Shown: one piece after another, positions 8,783 to 17,600 of the stretch
How positions within the stretch are numbered: position 1 is the stretch's first letter
How the letters are laid out: every line of letters begins with the position of its first letter
NCBI RefSeq assembly: GCF_002855515.1
Contig: NZ_PKRP01000004.1
Location: forward strand, 1-64,000
DNA length: 64,000 nt
Source of the DNA: Rhizobium sp. TH135
GTDB taxonomy: Bacteria; Pseudomonadota; Alphaproteobacteria; Rhizobiales; Rhizobiaceae
Direction: 5' to 3'
The notes under the pieces: model-generated
Databases searched by the model: none
Told to the model about the DNA's origin: nothing
The model's input: the letters and a program-made list of their open reading frames with translations, nothing else
Made by a program: the position numbers and the translations under genes

Positions 8783-9373
8783 CTACGTCAGGTCGTGGAG
8801 GTCCTTGCCTAAGGCCCGCCCGAATTGCCATTCACTAAATCGTACCTCCAAGCCCGCACGTTCGGGAGTGCAGCACATTGGGCCAACGAGATAATGATCC
8901 GCTTCTGGGAATCGGCAGAGGCGGACCAGCGGCCAAGTCTGCCCATCGTGTGAGACTTGTATTCTTAGAACGCCGCTGTGGAGGGTCACCCTCAGCCAAA
9001 AATCTGATGGGTCGCCGTGATATCGCCCCGTCGCCCAGTCGGAGGCTTCATCAGTCAGCACACTGCCCAGCAAGCCATATCCGTCCGAGAACTCTATCCC
9101 GGTCTTGACCCACCGTCTCTCGTCCAGCCTGACCATCAGGCCAGCCTGGTCGTAAAGATGTTCGAAATGTGCTTGGACACGAACTTGGGCGGTAAAACTG
9201 CTTTCGGCCTGGAATGCGTAGAAGTGGCCGCTATCGCGCACAAAGCCATAGTGTGTCTCTCGCCAAAAATCCGTGTTGGCGTCAGTCGTTACGCAGAGTT
9301 CGGTATCCGAAGAATTTGCTTTAGTTGGCTCATTGAGCCACCGGCCATTTTGAAGACTGTGCAACTGCGCCAC
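8783..9373 (-). CDS. DUF1349 family protein
   Basis: A 196-residue protein recognised as DUF1349, a concanavalin-like beta-sandwich family (NGRWLNEP near the start, DFWRETHYGFVRDSGHFY, DQAGLMVRLDERRWVKTGIE, and a C-terminal CTPERAGLEVRFSEW). Its biochemical role is not established; members often sit near carbohydrate genes. The start is a GTG directly after an in-frame stop, without a good ribosome-binding site, so it is weakly supported, although the N-terminus aligns with the usual start of the family. It stands alone between the nitroreductase operon and an IS3 element. Confidence 0.8.
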   Translation of the reverse strand: MAQLHSLQNGRWLNEPTKANSSDTELCVTTDANTDFWRETHYGFVRDSGHFYAFQAESSFTAQVRVQAHFEHLYDQAGLMVRLDERRWVKTGIEFSDGYGLLGSVLTDEASDWATGRYHGDPSDFWLRVTLHSGVLRIQVSHDGQTWPLVRLCRFPEADHYLVGPMCCTPERAGLEVRFSEWQFGRALGKDLHDLT

Positions 9374-9717
9374 CTATAAAAATTTGCGGACTTGCTAAAC
9401 CGCATCTCTCATAACGCGGCAACTCCGAAAATGCCCAATTGCTGCCAACAGGCAAGGTCTGACAGGCGCTTCCGCCTTGCGCCCTCATATCGGACATTGA
9501 GCATGTTTTGTCGTGGGCCCGAAACCTGCCGATCCGCTAACCCTGTCTGCAACGCGCCTTCAATTAGGTCATTAAATTGCTCGCTGTAAAACACTGATTT
9601 AGCTTTCCGTTTCATACTGCTGGCGAAACGAAAGCGCGATCTTGGCCCGTCACCATATGTTTCGGCGGTTGGGCCAAAGCAAAGCGTCGCCGCTTCCGTT
9701 CAGTGTTTTGGCGCGTG
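9374..9717. other. intergenic region, no gene seen
   Basis: About 340 bases upstream of the DUF1349 gene and up to the left end of the IS3 element. Only short ORFs without family resemblance occur. It should contain the DUF1349 promoter; none was confidently placed. Confidence 0.4.
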
Positions 9718-9776
9718 TGACCTGAGACCCGACTTCCCTCCATTTTTCGGGAGAGTCTTGGGTTTTTAATCTGGCC

Positions 9777-10616
9777 TTATGCGGCCTGTTTTTCCATAGC
9801 CATTTTCATTGCGAACTCTCTGGGTGTGATGTTGCCCAGCGACGAGTGCGGTCTGTTTCTGTTGTAATCCTCCTTCCATGCGGTGATGGCAGCGCGGGCT
9901 TGGTTGAGCGACGAGAACAGCGTCTCGTTGAGGCATTCGTCACGGAAGCTGCCGTTGAAGCTTTCAACGATGCCGTTCTGCATCGGCTTGCCTGGGGCGA
10001 TGTAGTGCCATTCGACCTTGGTCTCCTGACACCATTTGAGGATGGCCATGCTGGTCATCTCCGTGCCGTTGTCCGAGACGATCGTCTTCGGCTTCCCCCG
10101 CCTGACGATAAGGGTGTCCAGCTCGCGGCCAAGCCGAGCGCCCGACAGGGATGTGTCGGCGACCAGGCACAGGCATTCACGGGTGAAGTCATCGACGACA
10201 GCCAGAACGCGGAAGCGGCGACCGTCGGTGAAGGCATCGCTGACGAAGTCCAGGCTCCAGCGCTCGTTGGGGCGCGACGGTAGAGCCAAGGGACGCCTTG
10301 TCCCCAAGGCCCGCTTTCGACCGCCGCGCTTGCGCACCGCCAGCTTCTCCTCCCGATAGAGACGCCGAAGCTTCTTCAGGCTCATGACGATCCCCTGCCG
10401 GTCGAGCATGACGTGGATACGGCGATATCCGAAGCGGCGACGCTCGGATGCCACCTTCTTCATCGCCTCCCGAATGGCTGCATCGTCAGGCCGCACGCTG
10501 CGATATCGCATGCTCGACCGATCAAACGATAGAACCTCGCACGCCCGACGCTGGCTCACTCCATGCTGCGCACAGACGTGAGCCACCGCAGTCCGCTTCA
10601 CATCGGGCGTCACCAT
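9777..10616 (-). CDS. IS3 transposase OrfB (DDE integrase domain)
   Basis: A 279-residue catalytic part of the IS3 transposase. An N-terminal HTH_21-like region ([13 protein letters not shown]) is followed by the rve integrase core with the DDE residues in [15 protein letters not shown] and NGIVESFNG, and the C-terminal [11 protein letters not shown] motif. Its ATG lies within the end of orfA (7-base overlap), next to a run of seven A residues on the coding strand; in this family a minus-one shift at such a run makes the OrfAB fusion transposase. Intact as read. Confidence 0.93.
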   Translation of the reverse strand: MVTPDVKRTAVAHVCAQHGVSQRRACEVLSFDRSSMRYRSVRPDDAAIREAMKKVASERRRFGYRRIHVMLDRQGIVMSLKKLRRLYREEKLAVRKRGGRKRALGTRRPLALPSRPNERWSLDFVSDAFTDGRRFRVLAVVDDFTRECLCLVADTSLSGARLGRELDTLIVRRGKPKTIVSDNGTEMTSMAILKWCQETKVEWHYIAPGKPMQNGIVESFNGSFRDECLNETLFSSLNQARAAITAWKEDYNRNRPHSSLGNITPREFAMKMAMEKQAA

Positions 10617-10876
10617 TTTTTTGCAGCGACATCCTTCAGGATCGCATTGTCCAGCATGGCCTCGGCGAGCAGCTTCTTCAGTTTGGCATTCTCGTCCTCG
10701 AGCGCCTTCAGCTTGCGGGCATCGGACACATCCATGCCGCCATACTTCGCCTTGTATTTGTAGAAGGTTGCATCCGAGATGCCGTGCTTGCGGCAGACAT
10801 CAACCGTCTTCGCGCCCGCCTCCTGCTCCTTCAATATCCCGATGATCTGTTCTTCCGTGAACCGTGAACGCTTCAT
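10610..10876 (-). CDS. IS3 transposase OrfA (HTH subunit)
   Basis: An 88-residue protein with a helix-turn-helix ([37 protein letters not shown]) and a C-terminal leucine-rich coiled coil ([19 protein letters not shown]). This is the DNA-binding half of the IS3 transposase, which recognises the terminal repeats. The final codons run through the A-rich slippery stretch before the TGA at 10610-10612, consistent with programmed frameshifting into OrfB. The start is the first ATG after the right terminal repeat with a GGAGACGGACGG leader. Confidence 0.92.
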   Translation of the reverse strand: MKRSRFTEEQIIGILKEQEAGAKTVDVCRKHGISDATFYKYKAKYGGMDVSDARKLKALEDENAKLKKLLAEAMLDNAILKDVAAKKW

Positions 10877-10940
10877 CCGTCCGTCTCCTTGATGTGACGG
10901 ACTCTACCAAATTCTGGAGGAAGTTCAGGGGCTCAGGTCA

Positions 10941-11186
10941 CTTTCCACTTTCTGCTCAAACATGAGTTAGTCAGACTACTCGGACGATCACGAAGCATCG
11001 ACAGCAGATAAAAAGAATAGCGTTCTCAAAGGGGTGGCGGCGGTAGGAGTGGGCTTTCGGTTCGATTCCGTTCAAGAGCAGGGTTAGCAAGTTGCGTAGA
11101 ATGCTGCGAGTTCGCTCGAATAGCGACACAGGGTGGCGGTTCTACCCCGTCGGCACCTGCAGTTTCTTGAGCTACGAGCTATTGGC
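10941..11186. other. intergenic region between IS3 and XRE gene
   Basis: No ORF of interest. A GGTTCGATTCC string near 11070 resembles a tRNA T-loop, but only three base pairs of stem can form and no acceptor or anticodon arm fits, so no tRNA is called. Confidence 0.4.
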
Positions 11187-12023
11187 TCAATAAACTTGTA
11201 GTGAACTTACATGATCCGCGCTTTCATGGGCATGCACGCGTGTAAACCTGATGAGATCATCGAAGTGCCGCTGCATCTTGCGGATGGAGTCTCCATTGTT
11301 GAGCACAAGATACATTCCGCCGACGAAAATGGCGGCACGTTGTGAACCGAATATCGTATACGGGACGGAGAATTTCTCCTTCTCATTGTAGAGAAACAAG
11401 CGGAACGAGGGGTAGAGCTCGCGGATCAGCCTTGCCATATGCTGCAGTTGTTCGGCGCGAACCTCCCGCGCCAGTCCACTCCACATCCCTCGTCCTTGCG
11501 CAAAGGCTTCAAGTGTTTCCTGAGGCATGCAGACTTCCATGTCAGTCCCCGGCTGACGGTTATAGTCTAGTCTGAAGGCGGTTTCATTGGCCTGCGCCCT
11601 TGCATCCTGATGGGCCGCGTCAGCTTCGAAAGCGATGATCTCGGGTGTGCGAAGCAGATCGGGAATGCGTGCAGGGACATATCGGATCTTGGAGCCAGCG
11701 GATTCCGCATGCCAGGTCATCAAGAGGGACCGCCCCTGGTCCTCTCCACCGTCTTCCATTTCAAAACTCGGTCGCAACTCGCCGGTCAGTCCCGGATCAT
11801 GCGAGATGCCGAGCAGCCAATCGAGTGAAACAGCATGGCGTTCGGCGATATTCAAAAGTGTTTCAACGCGCGGCAGTCTGGCCGACCCGCCTGATAGCAA
11901 CTGAGAAAGGGCCGAGCGATCGATGCCGATGCCGGCGGCAAAATTGGATTGATTGCTGCCGGAGCGGGAGACCAGCTCAGCCAGCCTCGCCCGAAAAAGC
12001 CCAGACAGATCGCGTTTGTCCAT
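11187..12023 (-). CDS. XRE-family regulator with C-terminal sensor domain
   Basis: A 278-residue protein. The N-terminal lambda-repressor-type HTH is at about residues 8-70 (SNQSNFAAGIGIDRSALSQL, LPRVETLLNIAERHAVSLDW). The remaining two hundred residues form an uncharacterised C-terminal domain (RLIRELYPSFRLFLYNEKEK, GSQRAAIFVGGMYLVLNN), resembling a small-molecule or lipid-sensing dimer domain seen in rhizobial regulators of this build. It is transcribed away from a fatty-acid desaturase, and a 24-base perfect palindrome sits 9 bases before its start. Control of its own gene and of the desaturase is inferred. Confidence 0.85.
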   Translation of the reverse strand: MDKRDLSGLFRARLAELVSRSGSNQSNFAAGIGIDRSALSQLLSGGSARLPRVETLLNIAERHAVSLDWLLGISHDPGLTGELRPSFEMEDGGEDQGRSLLMTWHAESAGSKIRYVPARIPDLLRTPEIIAFEADAAHQDARAQANETAFRLDYNRQPGTDMEVCMPQETLEAFAQGRGMWSGLAREVRAEQLQHMARLIRELYPSFRLFLYNEKEKFSVPYTIFGSQRAAIFVGGMYLVLNNGDSIRKMQRHFDDLIRFTRVHAHESADHVSSLQVY

Positions 12024-12032
12024 GATCGACCC

Positions 12033-12056
12033 TATTGTTTACGATCGTAAACAATA
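12033..12056. promoter_or_regulatory. 24-bp perfect palindrome, likely XRE operator
   Basis: The left half TATTGTTTACGA (12033-12044) and the right half TCGTAAACAATA (12045-12056) are exact reverse complements with no spacer. It lies in the divergent gap, 9 bases from the XRE start codon and about 100 bases from the desaturase start. A homodimeric HTH regulator binding here would affect both genes. Confidence 0.75.
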
Positions 12057-12158
12057 CCGATGTTCCGTTATCAAAATCAACAGCAGGTCACCATGGTCTC
12101 GTTTCATCCTGACAAGCGACATGGAACTCTGATGGCCTAGTTCAAATCAGGGGACATC

Positions 12159-13193
12159 ATGCGCAAAATAGTCAGATCAACGCCCAGCTCGTTGCGCCAC
12201 CGGACCAGGGGACTTGGGGTCGAGTGGCCGACAGTCACCCTGCTGATCTTCTGCTACGGGCTCTGGGGCCTTGCCGGTTACGTCGTCTATCCGCAGTTTC
12301 CGCTCGTCGCTGTGCTTCTGATGGGCATCGCCGTTGCATTGCACTCCTCGCTCCAGCATGAGGTCCTGCATGGACACCCTACAAGGAATGCCCGCGTAAA
12401 CGAGGCACTGATCTTTGCGCCACTTGGCGTGTTCTATCCCTATCGCAGTTACAAGCGGACGCATCTCCAGCATCATGCAGACGAGCGCCTGACCGATCCC
12501 TTCGATGATCCCGAAAGCTATTATCGCTCATGGAACTCCTGGCAGAGCATGCCATTGGCCTTCAAGCGCCTGCTTGCCTTAAACAATACCCTGATAGGCC
12601 GAATGCTGTTGGGTCCGCCGCTTATGGTCGTTGGCTTCACGCTTGCAGAATGGCGCAGGATCGTAACCGGCGACCGCAAGGTGAGACTGGCCTGGGTCTT
12701 ACATCTCGTCGGCCTCATCCCGACCCTGATGGTGGTGTCACAAGTCTTCGGCATCCCAATCTGGCTCTATGTTGGCGTCTCGGCCTATCTGGGCATTTCG
12801 ATCATCTCCATCCGCTCCTATTGCGAGCACCAATGGGCAGAGAAACCGGACGGGCGGACGATCATTGTCGAGAACTCGCTTCTTGCGCCGCTCTTTCTTT
12901 ATAACAATCTGCATCTCGTGCATCACAAGCTCCCGACCGTGCCTTGGTACAAGCTTCCGTCACATTACCGCGCGAGGCCTGTCGAGTGGCAACAGATGAA
13001 TGAGGGCTATGTGTTTGCCAACTACATGGAGATTTTCAAGGCTTTTGCTTTCAAGGCGAAAGAGCCTGTAGTTCATCCCGTATGGCGCCGCGATGACCAT
13101 CTCACGGCAAATGATTTGCTTCCAACGCAAGAGCCCCACCACGGGGTCTCTCATTCCTCTTTCAGTTTGGCTGTCTCTGATCTGCCGGCGTGA
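12159..13193 (+). CDS. membrane fatty-acid desaturase
   Basis: A 344-residue integral-membrane di-iron desaturase/hydroxylase. The three histidine boxes are HEVLHGH (67-73), HLQHH (102-106) and HLVHH (252-256, preceded by NN). Hydrophobic pairs lie at about 25-65, near 155-170 and 185-225, as in other members. The reaction is O2-dependent introduction of a double bond (or hydroxyl) into an acyl or related lipid; the exact substrate cannot be read. An AGGGGA site precedes ATG 12159. It is divergent from an XRE regulator with a shared palindromic operator, suggesting control by membrane lipid state or an inducer. Confidence 0.92.
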   Translation: MRKIVRSTPSSLRHRTRGLGVEWPTVTLLIFCYGLWGLAGYVVYPQFPLVAVLLMGIAVALHSSLQHEVLHGHPTRNARVNEALIFAPLGVFYPYRSYKRTHLQHHADERLTDPFDDPESYYRSWNSWQSMPLAFKRLLALNNTLIGRMLLGPPLMVVGFTLAEWRRIVTGDRKVRLAWVLHLVGLIPTLMVVSQVFGIPIWLYVGVSAYLGISIISIRSYCEHQWAEKPDGRTIIVENSLLAPLFLYNNLHLVHHKLPTVPWYKLPSHYRARPVEWQQMNEGYVFANYMEIFKAFAFKAKEPVVHPVWRRDDHLTANDLLPTQEPHHGVSHSSFSLAVSDLPA

Positions 13194-13253
13194 CGAAATA
13201 CGATGGTCTTGGCAAGCAATCGAGGGCCCGAGCACATCAGTGATGGCTATCTG

Positions 13254-14159
13254 CTACTCTGAGGATGACAAGTAAGCCGACATTGCTGCAGCCAGTCGGC
13301 CGGCGCGCTCGATATGGGCGGGATCAGAAATGAGAAACTCCGAGACAAGCGCTTCGATCAGAGCAAGTGCGGGCAGTGACGACGAGGGCAAGAGCGGATG
13401 CGGTGCTGGTGCAAGTAAAAGTGTCGTGGTCACTGCTGCCAAAGGTGACGCGATGGAATCGGTCAGCGCCACGACGCCAGCACCTGCCCGTCTTGCTGCA
13501 TTGGCGAGATCAGTGACATCTGCCGAATAGCGTGGAAAGGCGAGTGCGATGACAAGATCGCCTTTACCCGCATTCATCAGTCGGCCGGCGGCCACTTCCG
13601 TTCCGCCATATTGCACGACGTTGACCACGCCGTCGCGATAGGGTTGAAGGCCAAGCGTGAGCATGGCTGCAAGATGTGATGATAGCCCGAAGCCCATCAC
13701 CCAGACGTTGCGTGCCTCCTTGATCGCCGAGGCGACCTCGCGGATCGTGTGAGCCGTCTGCGGATCCGTCAGGGCTTCAATGGATCGGAGACCGTTTGCC
13801 AGACTAGCCTCTACCGCGCCTTGTCCTGCGCTGCCCTTGTCCAGTTCCGCACCAAGCTTGTTTACCGGCGCAATGAGCGCATGTACGGTCTCGCCGACAG
13901 CGGCGCGAAATTCTGCATAGCCGGAGAGGCCGAGATCCCGCACATAACGACTGATTGTGCTGGCAGAAATCGTTGACTGCCGTGCGACCTCTTCGATCCC
14001 GTGGGTGGCGACGAATATCGGGTCTCGCAGAATGAATTCCGACAGGCCGCGCTGGGAAGGCGAGCCTTCAGCCAGAAGTGACAGAACCTTTTTTCCAAGC
14101 GGCGAAGCGCTGAAACGGCGGTCGGCTTCTGCAGACCAGGATGGCGGAGATGGTGACAT
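13254..14159 (-). CDS. RpiR-family regulator (HTH + SIS domain)
   Basis: A 301-residue protein. The frame is open to 14234 but ATG 14159 gives the usual family length and has a CAGGTG site upstream. The N-terminal HTH_6 domain (about 25-100) contains IEEVARQSTISASTISRYVRDLGLSGYAEF. The C-terminal SIS domain (about 120-270) has NVWVMGFGLSSHLAAML and DLVIALAFPRYSADV, which in this family bind a phosphosugar or other small ligand. It is divergent from an amino-acid ABC transporter/deacylase operon and probably controls it. Confidence 0.9.
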   Translation of the reverse strand: MSPSPPSWSAEADRRFSASPLGKKVLSLLAEGSPSQRGLSEFILRDPIFVATHGIEEVARQSTISASTISRYVRDLGLSGYAEFRAAVGETVHALIAPVNKLGAELDKGSAGQGAVEASLANGLRSIEALTDPQTAHTIREVASAIKEARNVWVMGFGLSSHLAAMLTLGLQPYRDGVVNVVQYGGTEVAAGRLMNAGKGDLVIALAFPRYSADVTDLANAARRAGAGVVALTDSIASPLAAVTTTLLLAPAPHPLLPSSSLPALALIEALVSEFLISDPAHIERAGRLAAAMSAYLSSSE

Positions 14160-14239
14160 GATTTTTTTCACCTGTTGACTATCTGAAAATCTACTGCCAT
14201 CGTCAAGCCACAGGAAAGAGAACAGGGAGGTCATTTCCT

Positions 14240-15016
14240 ATGCGCTTCAAGACAGCATGCTCTGTGATTACACTTCTTCTTGCCGCCAGCGTAGCCCATG
14301 CGGATACACTGCGCATCGGGGTCGAAGGCAACTATCCGCCCTTCAGCCAGGTGGCCGCCGACGGGACCCTGTCGGGGTTCGACATCGAGATTGCCCAAGC
14401 GCTGTGTGAGGAGATGAAGGTCACCTGCGAGATGGTGCAGCAGGAATGGGATGGCATGATCCCGGCACTGAATGCCAAGAAGTTCGACATCATTGTTGCT
14501 TCGATGACCATCACGGAAAAGCGCAAGCAGGTCGTTGACTTCTCCGATCCCTATTACGATGTCCCCTCGCGTTTCGTCGCGAAAGAAGGGGCGTTCACCG
14601 GCTATTCGCCTGAGGATCTCAAAGGCAAGACGATCATCGTGCTGCGCAACAGCCCCCGCGCGGACTACATTGCGGCGAATTATCCAGACAGCGAAACGCT
14701 TCTCGTCGACAAGGAAACGGCCGTGTATCTGGAGCTTGCCGCGGGCCGCGGTGATATTGCCTTCGGATCTTCGGTGGTCTCAGGCGAAAGCTTCCTGAAG
14801 CAGCCTGAAGGCAAGGGTTTCGCACAGATCGGCGACGCCATTTCCCTCACCCAAAGCACGGATGGCGGTGTTGGTATCGCGCTTCGCAAGGGAGAGGACG
14901 AGCTCAAGTCGAAAATCAATACGGCGCTCGCCGAAGTGATGCAGGACGGAACCTACAAGACCATCTCGTTCAAATACTTCGATTTCGACATCATGCCCAA
15001 GCCGGTCCAGCCCTGA
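14240..15016 (+). CDS. polar amino-acid ABC transporter, periplasmic binding protein
   Basis: A 258-residue family 3 solute-binding protein. A Sec signal peptide (about 1-21, ending AHA-D) is followed by the two-lobe fold with the signature GFDIEIAQALCEEM and the ligand-binding segment ASMTITEKRKQVVDFSDPYY. It resembles the lysine/arginine/ornithine/histidine and opine-type binding proteins. A GGGAGG site precedes the ATG. It is the first gene of an operon of two permeases, a deacylase and an ATPase, so the ligand may be an acylated or condensed amino acid. Confidence 0.93.
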   Translation: MRFKTACSVITLLLAASVAHADTLRIGVEGNYPPFSQVAADGTLSGFDIEIAQALCEEMKVTCEMVQQEWDGMIPALNAKKFDIIVASMTITEKRKQVVDFSDPYYDVPSRFVAKEGAFTGYSPEDLKGKTIIVLRNSPRADYIAANYPDSETLLVDKETAVYLELAAGRGDIAFGSSVVSGESFLKQPEGKGFAQIGDAISLTQSTDGGVGIALRKGEDELKSKINTALAEVMQDGTYKTISFKYFDFDIMPKPVQP

Positions 15017-15077
15017 CATCAAACATGCATGCGGCTCCACCATGTCATTTGGTGGGGCGGCGTGCCTGGGAGGCTTC

Positions 15078-15767
15078 ATGTTCTACGGATATCTGCCCAT
15101 GATCGTGGCGGGGCTCGGCGTTACCTTATCGGTGGCTTCGGTTTCGCTGCTTATTGCATGCGTCTTCGGACTGGCTGGTGCGGTCGCAAAGCTGTCGCCG
15201 TCTCCACTGTTGCGTGCTGTTGCGAACGCCTACACGACCATCATCCGGTCGCTACCCGATCTGCTCCTCATGCTCGGGGTGTTTTATGGCGGTCAGATCC
15301 TGCTCAACCGAATGGCTGATGCGCAAGGCTGGGGATATATCGAAATCAATGCCTTTGCCGCTGGCACGCTGACGCTCGGCTTTGTTTTTGGAGCCTATCT
15401 AACCGAAACCTTCCGTGGCGCAATCCTCGCCATTCCCCGAGGCCAAATCGAAGCCGGCTATGCCTGCGGGCTCACGCGCTGGCAGGTTCTCTCCCACATC
15501 ACCCTGCCGCAAATGATCCGGCATGCTATCCCGGGCTTCACCAACAACTGGCTGGTGATGCTCAAGGCGACGGCGCTTGTCTCTATCATCGGGCTGGATG
15601 ACATGGTGCATCGGGCGGGCCTGGCATCGGCGGCGACCCGTGCCCCCTTTACCTTCTATGCCCTGACGGGCGTCATATATCTTGCGGTCACAACGGTTTC
15701 GATCCTGGTGCTCTCGGGCGTCGAAAGACGCTTTTCCAGAGGTGTTCGGCGGGAGGCGCTCCGATGA
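15078..15767 (+). CDS. amino-acid ABC transporter permease (HisQ-type)
   Basis: A 229-residue inner-membrane permease with about five transmembrane helices. ATG 15078 is chosen over 15042 because GGGAGG (15068-15073) precedes it and the N-terminus MFYGYLP aligns with the usual HisQ start. The EAA loop is visible as YACGLTRWQVLSHITLPQM. It would pair with the next gene product to form the channel. It overlaps the next gene by 4 bases. Confidence 0.92.
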   Translation: MFYGYLPMIVAGLGVTLSVASVSLLIACVFGLAGAVAKLSPSPLLRAVANAYTTIIRSLPDLLLMLGVFYGGQILLNRMADAQGWGYIEINAFAAGTLTLGFVFGAYLTETFRGAILAIPRGQIEAGYACGLTRWQVLSHITLPQMIRHAIPGFTNNWLVMLKATALVSIIGLDDMVHRAGLASAATRAPFTFYALTGVIYLAVTTVSILVLSGVERRFSRGVRREALR

Positions 15768-16495
15768 TCAACTGGCAGATTGTGTCGGAGACCCTGCCGC
15801 TCTTTTTCAACGGCTTGTGGATCACACTTCTTCTTCTCGTCCTTTCGGTGTCCGCGGGTCTCGTGCTCTCGGTTCCCTTGTCCATCGCCAGGGCCTCGGC
15901 CAATCCCTGGGCACGCACGCCCGTCTGGCTCTATACCTATGTCATTCGCGGCACGCCCCTTCTGGTGCAGCTCTTCATCATCTACTACGGCCTGCCGCAA
16001 TTCGAGGCGATCCGCGAGAGCGCCATCTGGCCTGTCCTGCGCAGCCCGTGGTTCTGTGCCTGGCTCGCCTTCACCTTGAACACCACCGCTTACACGACGG
16101 AAATGTTTGCAGGTGCTATCAGGGCAACCCCAGCCGGCGAGATCGAAGCGGCGCGGGCGATGGGGCTGGGGCGCTACCAGGTGCTTCGCGACGTCTTCTG
16201 GCCGGGCGCCTGGCGGCGGGCTTTGCCGCAATATGGCAATGAGGTCGTGCAGATGATGCATGCGACAGCGCTCGCCAGCACCGTCACCATCGTCGAGATC
16301 CTCCGTGTCGCCCGTGATGTCTACACCAATTATCTTGTCCTGCCGGAGAGTTTCGGCATGGTGGCTGTCTTCTACCTGACACTCACGATCATTCTCACCC
16401 AGACGTTTCGCCTTCTGGAGCGTCACTATCTTCGCCACCTCGACCCACGCGCCAGCGTGACCAAGCTGGTGGCCGCGGAACCCACTCATGCATGA
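15764..16495 (+). CDS. amino-acid ABC transporter permease (HisM-type)
   Basis: A 243-residue second permease subunit. The conserved substrate-loop region YVIRGTPLLVQLFIIYYGLP and the EAA motif ARAMGLGRYQVLRDVFWPGA identify it as a HisM-type polar amino-acid permease. It starts by ATGA-type overlap with the previous gene and itself overlaps the deacylase by 8 bases, so the operon is tightly coupled translationally. Confidence 0.93.
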   Translation: MINWQIVSETLPLFFNGLWITLLLLVLSVSAGLVLSVPLSIARASANPWARTPVWLYTYVIRGTPLLVQLFIIYYGLPQFEAIRESAIWPVLRSPWFCAWLAFTLNTTAYTTEMFAGAIRATPAGEIEAARAMGLGRYQVLRDVFWPGAWRRALPQYGNEVVQMMHATALASTVTIVEILRVARDVYTNYLVLPESFGMVAVFYLTLTIILTQTFRLLERHYLRHLDPRASVTKLVAAEPTHA

Positions 16496-17600
16496 ACAAT
16501 TTATCGATATTCCCGGACGTGCGACGGGCACGACCCACCGGTTGACCTGGTTCAGCTTCGGCGATGGCAATGCCGGTCCGCATGTCTATATCCAGGGCGG
16601 GCTTCATGCCGATGAGGGGCCCGGCATGTTGGCAGCACGGCTTCTGGTCGACCGCCTGATCGAGGAAGATCGGGCGGGTAAGATGCGCGGACGGGTGACC
16701 GTCGTGCCGGCGGCCAATCCGCTGGCATTTGGGCAGTTCCTACATGGCGACCAGCAGGGCCGTTTCGATTTTTATGATGGCCGCAACTTCAACCGCGACT
16801 ATCCGGATCTTACGGCGCAGGCGATCGCGTTGCTCGGGGATACACTCACCGATGATCCTCAGTCGAACACGGCCAATGTCCGACAGGCACTGCTTCAGGC
16901 GCTTGAAACGATCGAGCCGTCCGCGCCCAGTGACCGGCTTCGCCATGCGCTGATGCGGCTCGCTCTTCCTGCTGATGTGGTCATTGATCTGCATTGCGAC
17001 GGCGAGGCAGAGGTGCATCTCTACACGCAGCCGGTTTCACTCGAGCGGGTGCTTCCCCTTGCAGCGCTCACCCGCTGTCGCGCCGTGCTCGTGGCCGACG
17101 TCTCCGGCGGGGAGCCGTTCGATGAAGCATTGACGAAGCCGTGGGGCGCAATCGCTGAAGCATTACCCGATAAACCTGTCCCCCAGGGCTGCGTCAGTTG
17201 CACTCTCGAATTGCGGGGACGCATGGATGTTGACCGCAAGCTGGCAGCTGATGATGCCGCGGCTCTGATCGATTATCTCCGCTACAGTGGCGTGCTGGCG
17301 GGCCATTCGAATATCCCGGCGCTATCGTGCGAGCCGACACCGCTTGCGGGTTCGGAGGCGCTGGTCGCACCGATCGCTGGGCTGGTCTCATATCCAGTGC
17401 CGCTCGGGCACCGGGTGCGCGAGGGTGAGATTGTTGCCGAGATCACCGATCCTGTGTCAGGCGATCTGCATCCTGTCGCCGCCAGCACATCGGGCGTTTT
17501 TTACGCGCGCCCAGCCACCCGGATCGCGGAAATCAACAAGCGGCTCGGCAAGATCGCCGGCACTCGTCCTTTCCGGGACGGCCCACTCCTTAGCCCGTGA
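16488..17600 (+). CDS. M14-type deacylase (succinylglutamate desuccinylase/aspartoacylase family)
   Basis: A 370-residue zinc hydrolase. Metal ligands are visible as [10 protein letters not shown] (His40, Glu43) and [10 protein letters not shown] (His169); the probable catalytic base is Glu241 in CTLELRG. The C-terminal 90 residues form a biotinyl-like beta domain ([25 protein letters not shown]). Family members remove acyl groups from N-acyl amino acids or similar amides. Its position inside an amino-acid ABC transporter operon implies intracellular deacylation of the imported compound; the acyl group is unknown. No signal peptide is seen. Confidence 0.88.
   Translation: MHEQFIDIPGRATGTTHRLTWFSFGDGNAGPHVYIQGGLHADEGPGMLAARLLVDRLIEEDRAGKMRGRVTVVPAANPLAFGQFLHGDQQGRFDFYDGRNFNRDYPDLTAQAIALLGDTLTDDPQSNTANVRQALLQALETIEPSAPSDRLRHALMRLALPADVVIDLHCDGEAEVHLYTQPVSLERVLPLAALTRCRAVLVADVSGGEPFDEALTKPWGAIAEALPDKPVPQGCVSCTLELRGRMDVDRKLAADDAAALIDYLRYSGVLAGHSNIPALSCEPTPLAGSEALVAPIAGLVSYPVPLGHRVREGEIVAEITDPVSGDLHPVAASTSGVFYARPATRIAEINKRLGKIAGTRPFRDGPLLSP

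Larger units (their letters stand above)
9718..10940 (-). mobile_element. complete IS3-family element (IS407-like group)
   Basis: About 1,223 bp. The ends form imperfect terminal inverted repeats: TGACCTGAGACCC inward from 9718 and TGACCTGAGCCCC inward (minus strand) from 10940, with a second conserved block CTTCC(C)TCC. Inside are orfA and orfB, overlapping and in different frames. No matching target duplication is seen (CGTG on the left, CTTT on the right), so the flanks may have been rearranged after insertion. Both ORFs are intact, so it could be active. Confidence 0.88.

Noticed and set aside
11060..11100. tRNA-like T-loop string GGTTCGATTCC
   Set aside because: Only three base pairs can form in the T-stem and no acceptor, D or anticodon arm can be built around it.
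15656..16570. 304-codon minus-strand ORF opposite the HisM-type permease
   Set aside because: Antisense to a permease with clear family motifs; composition is that of a shadow frame.
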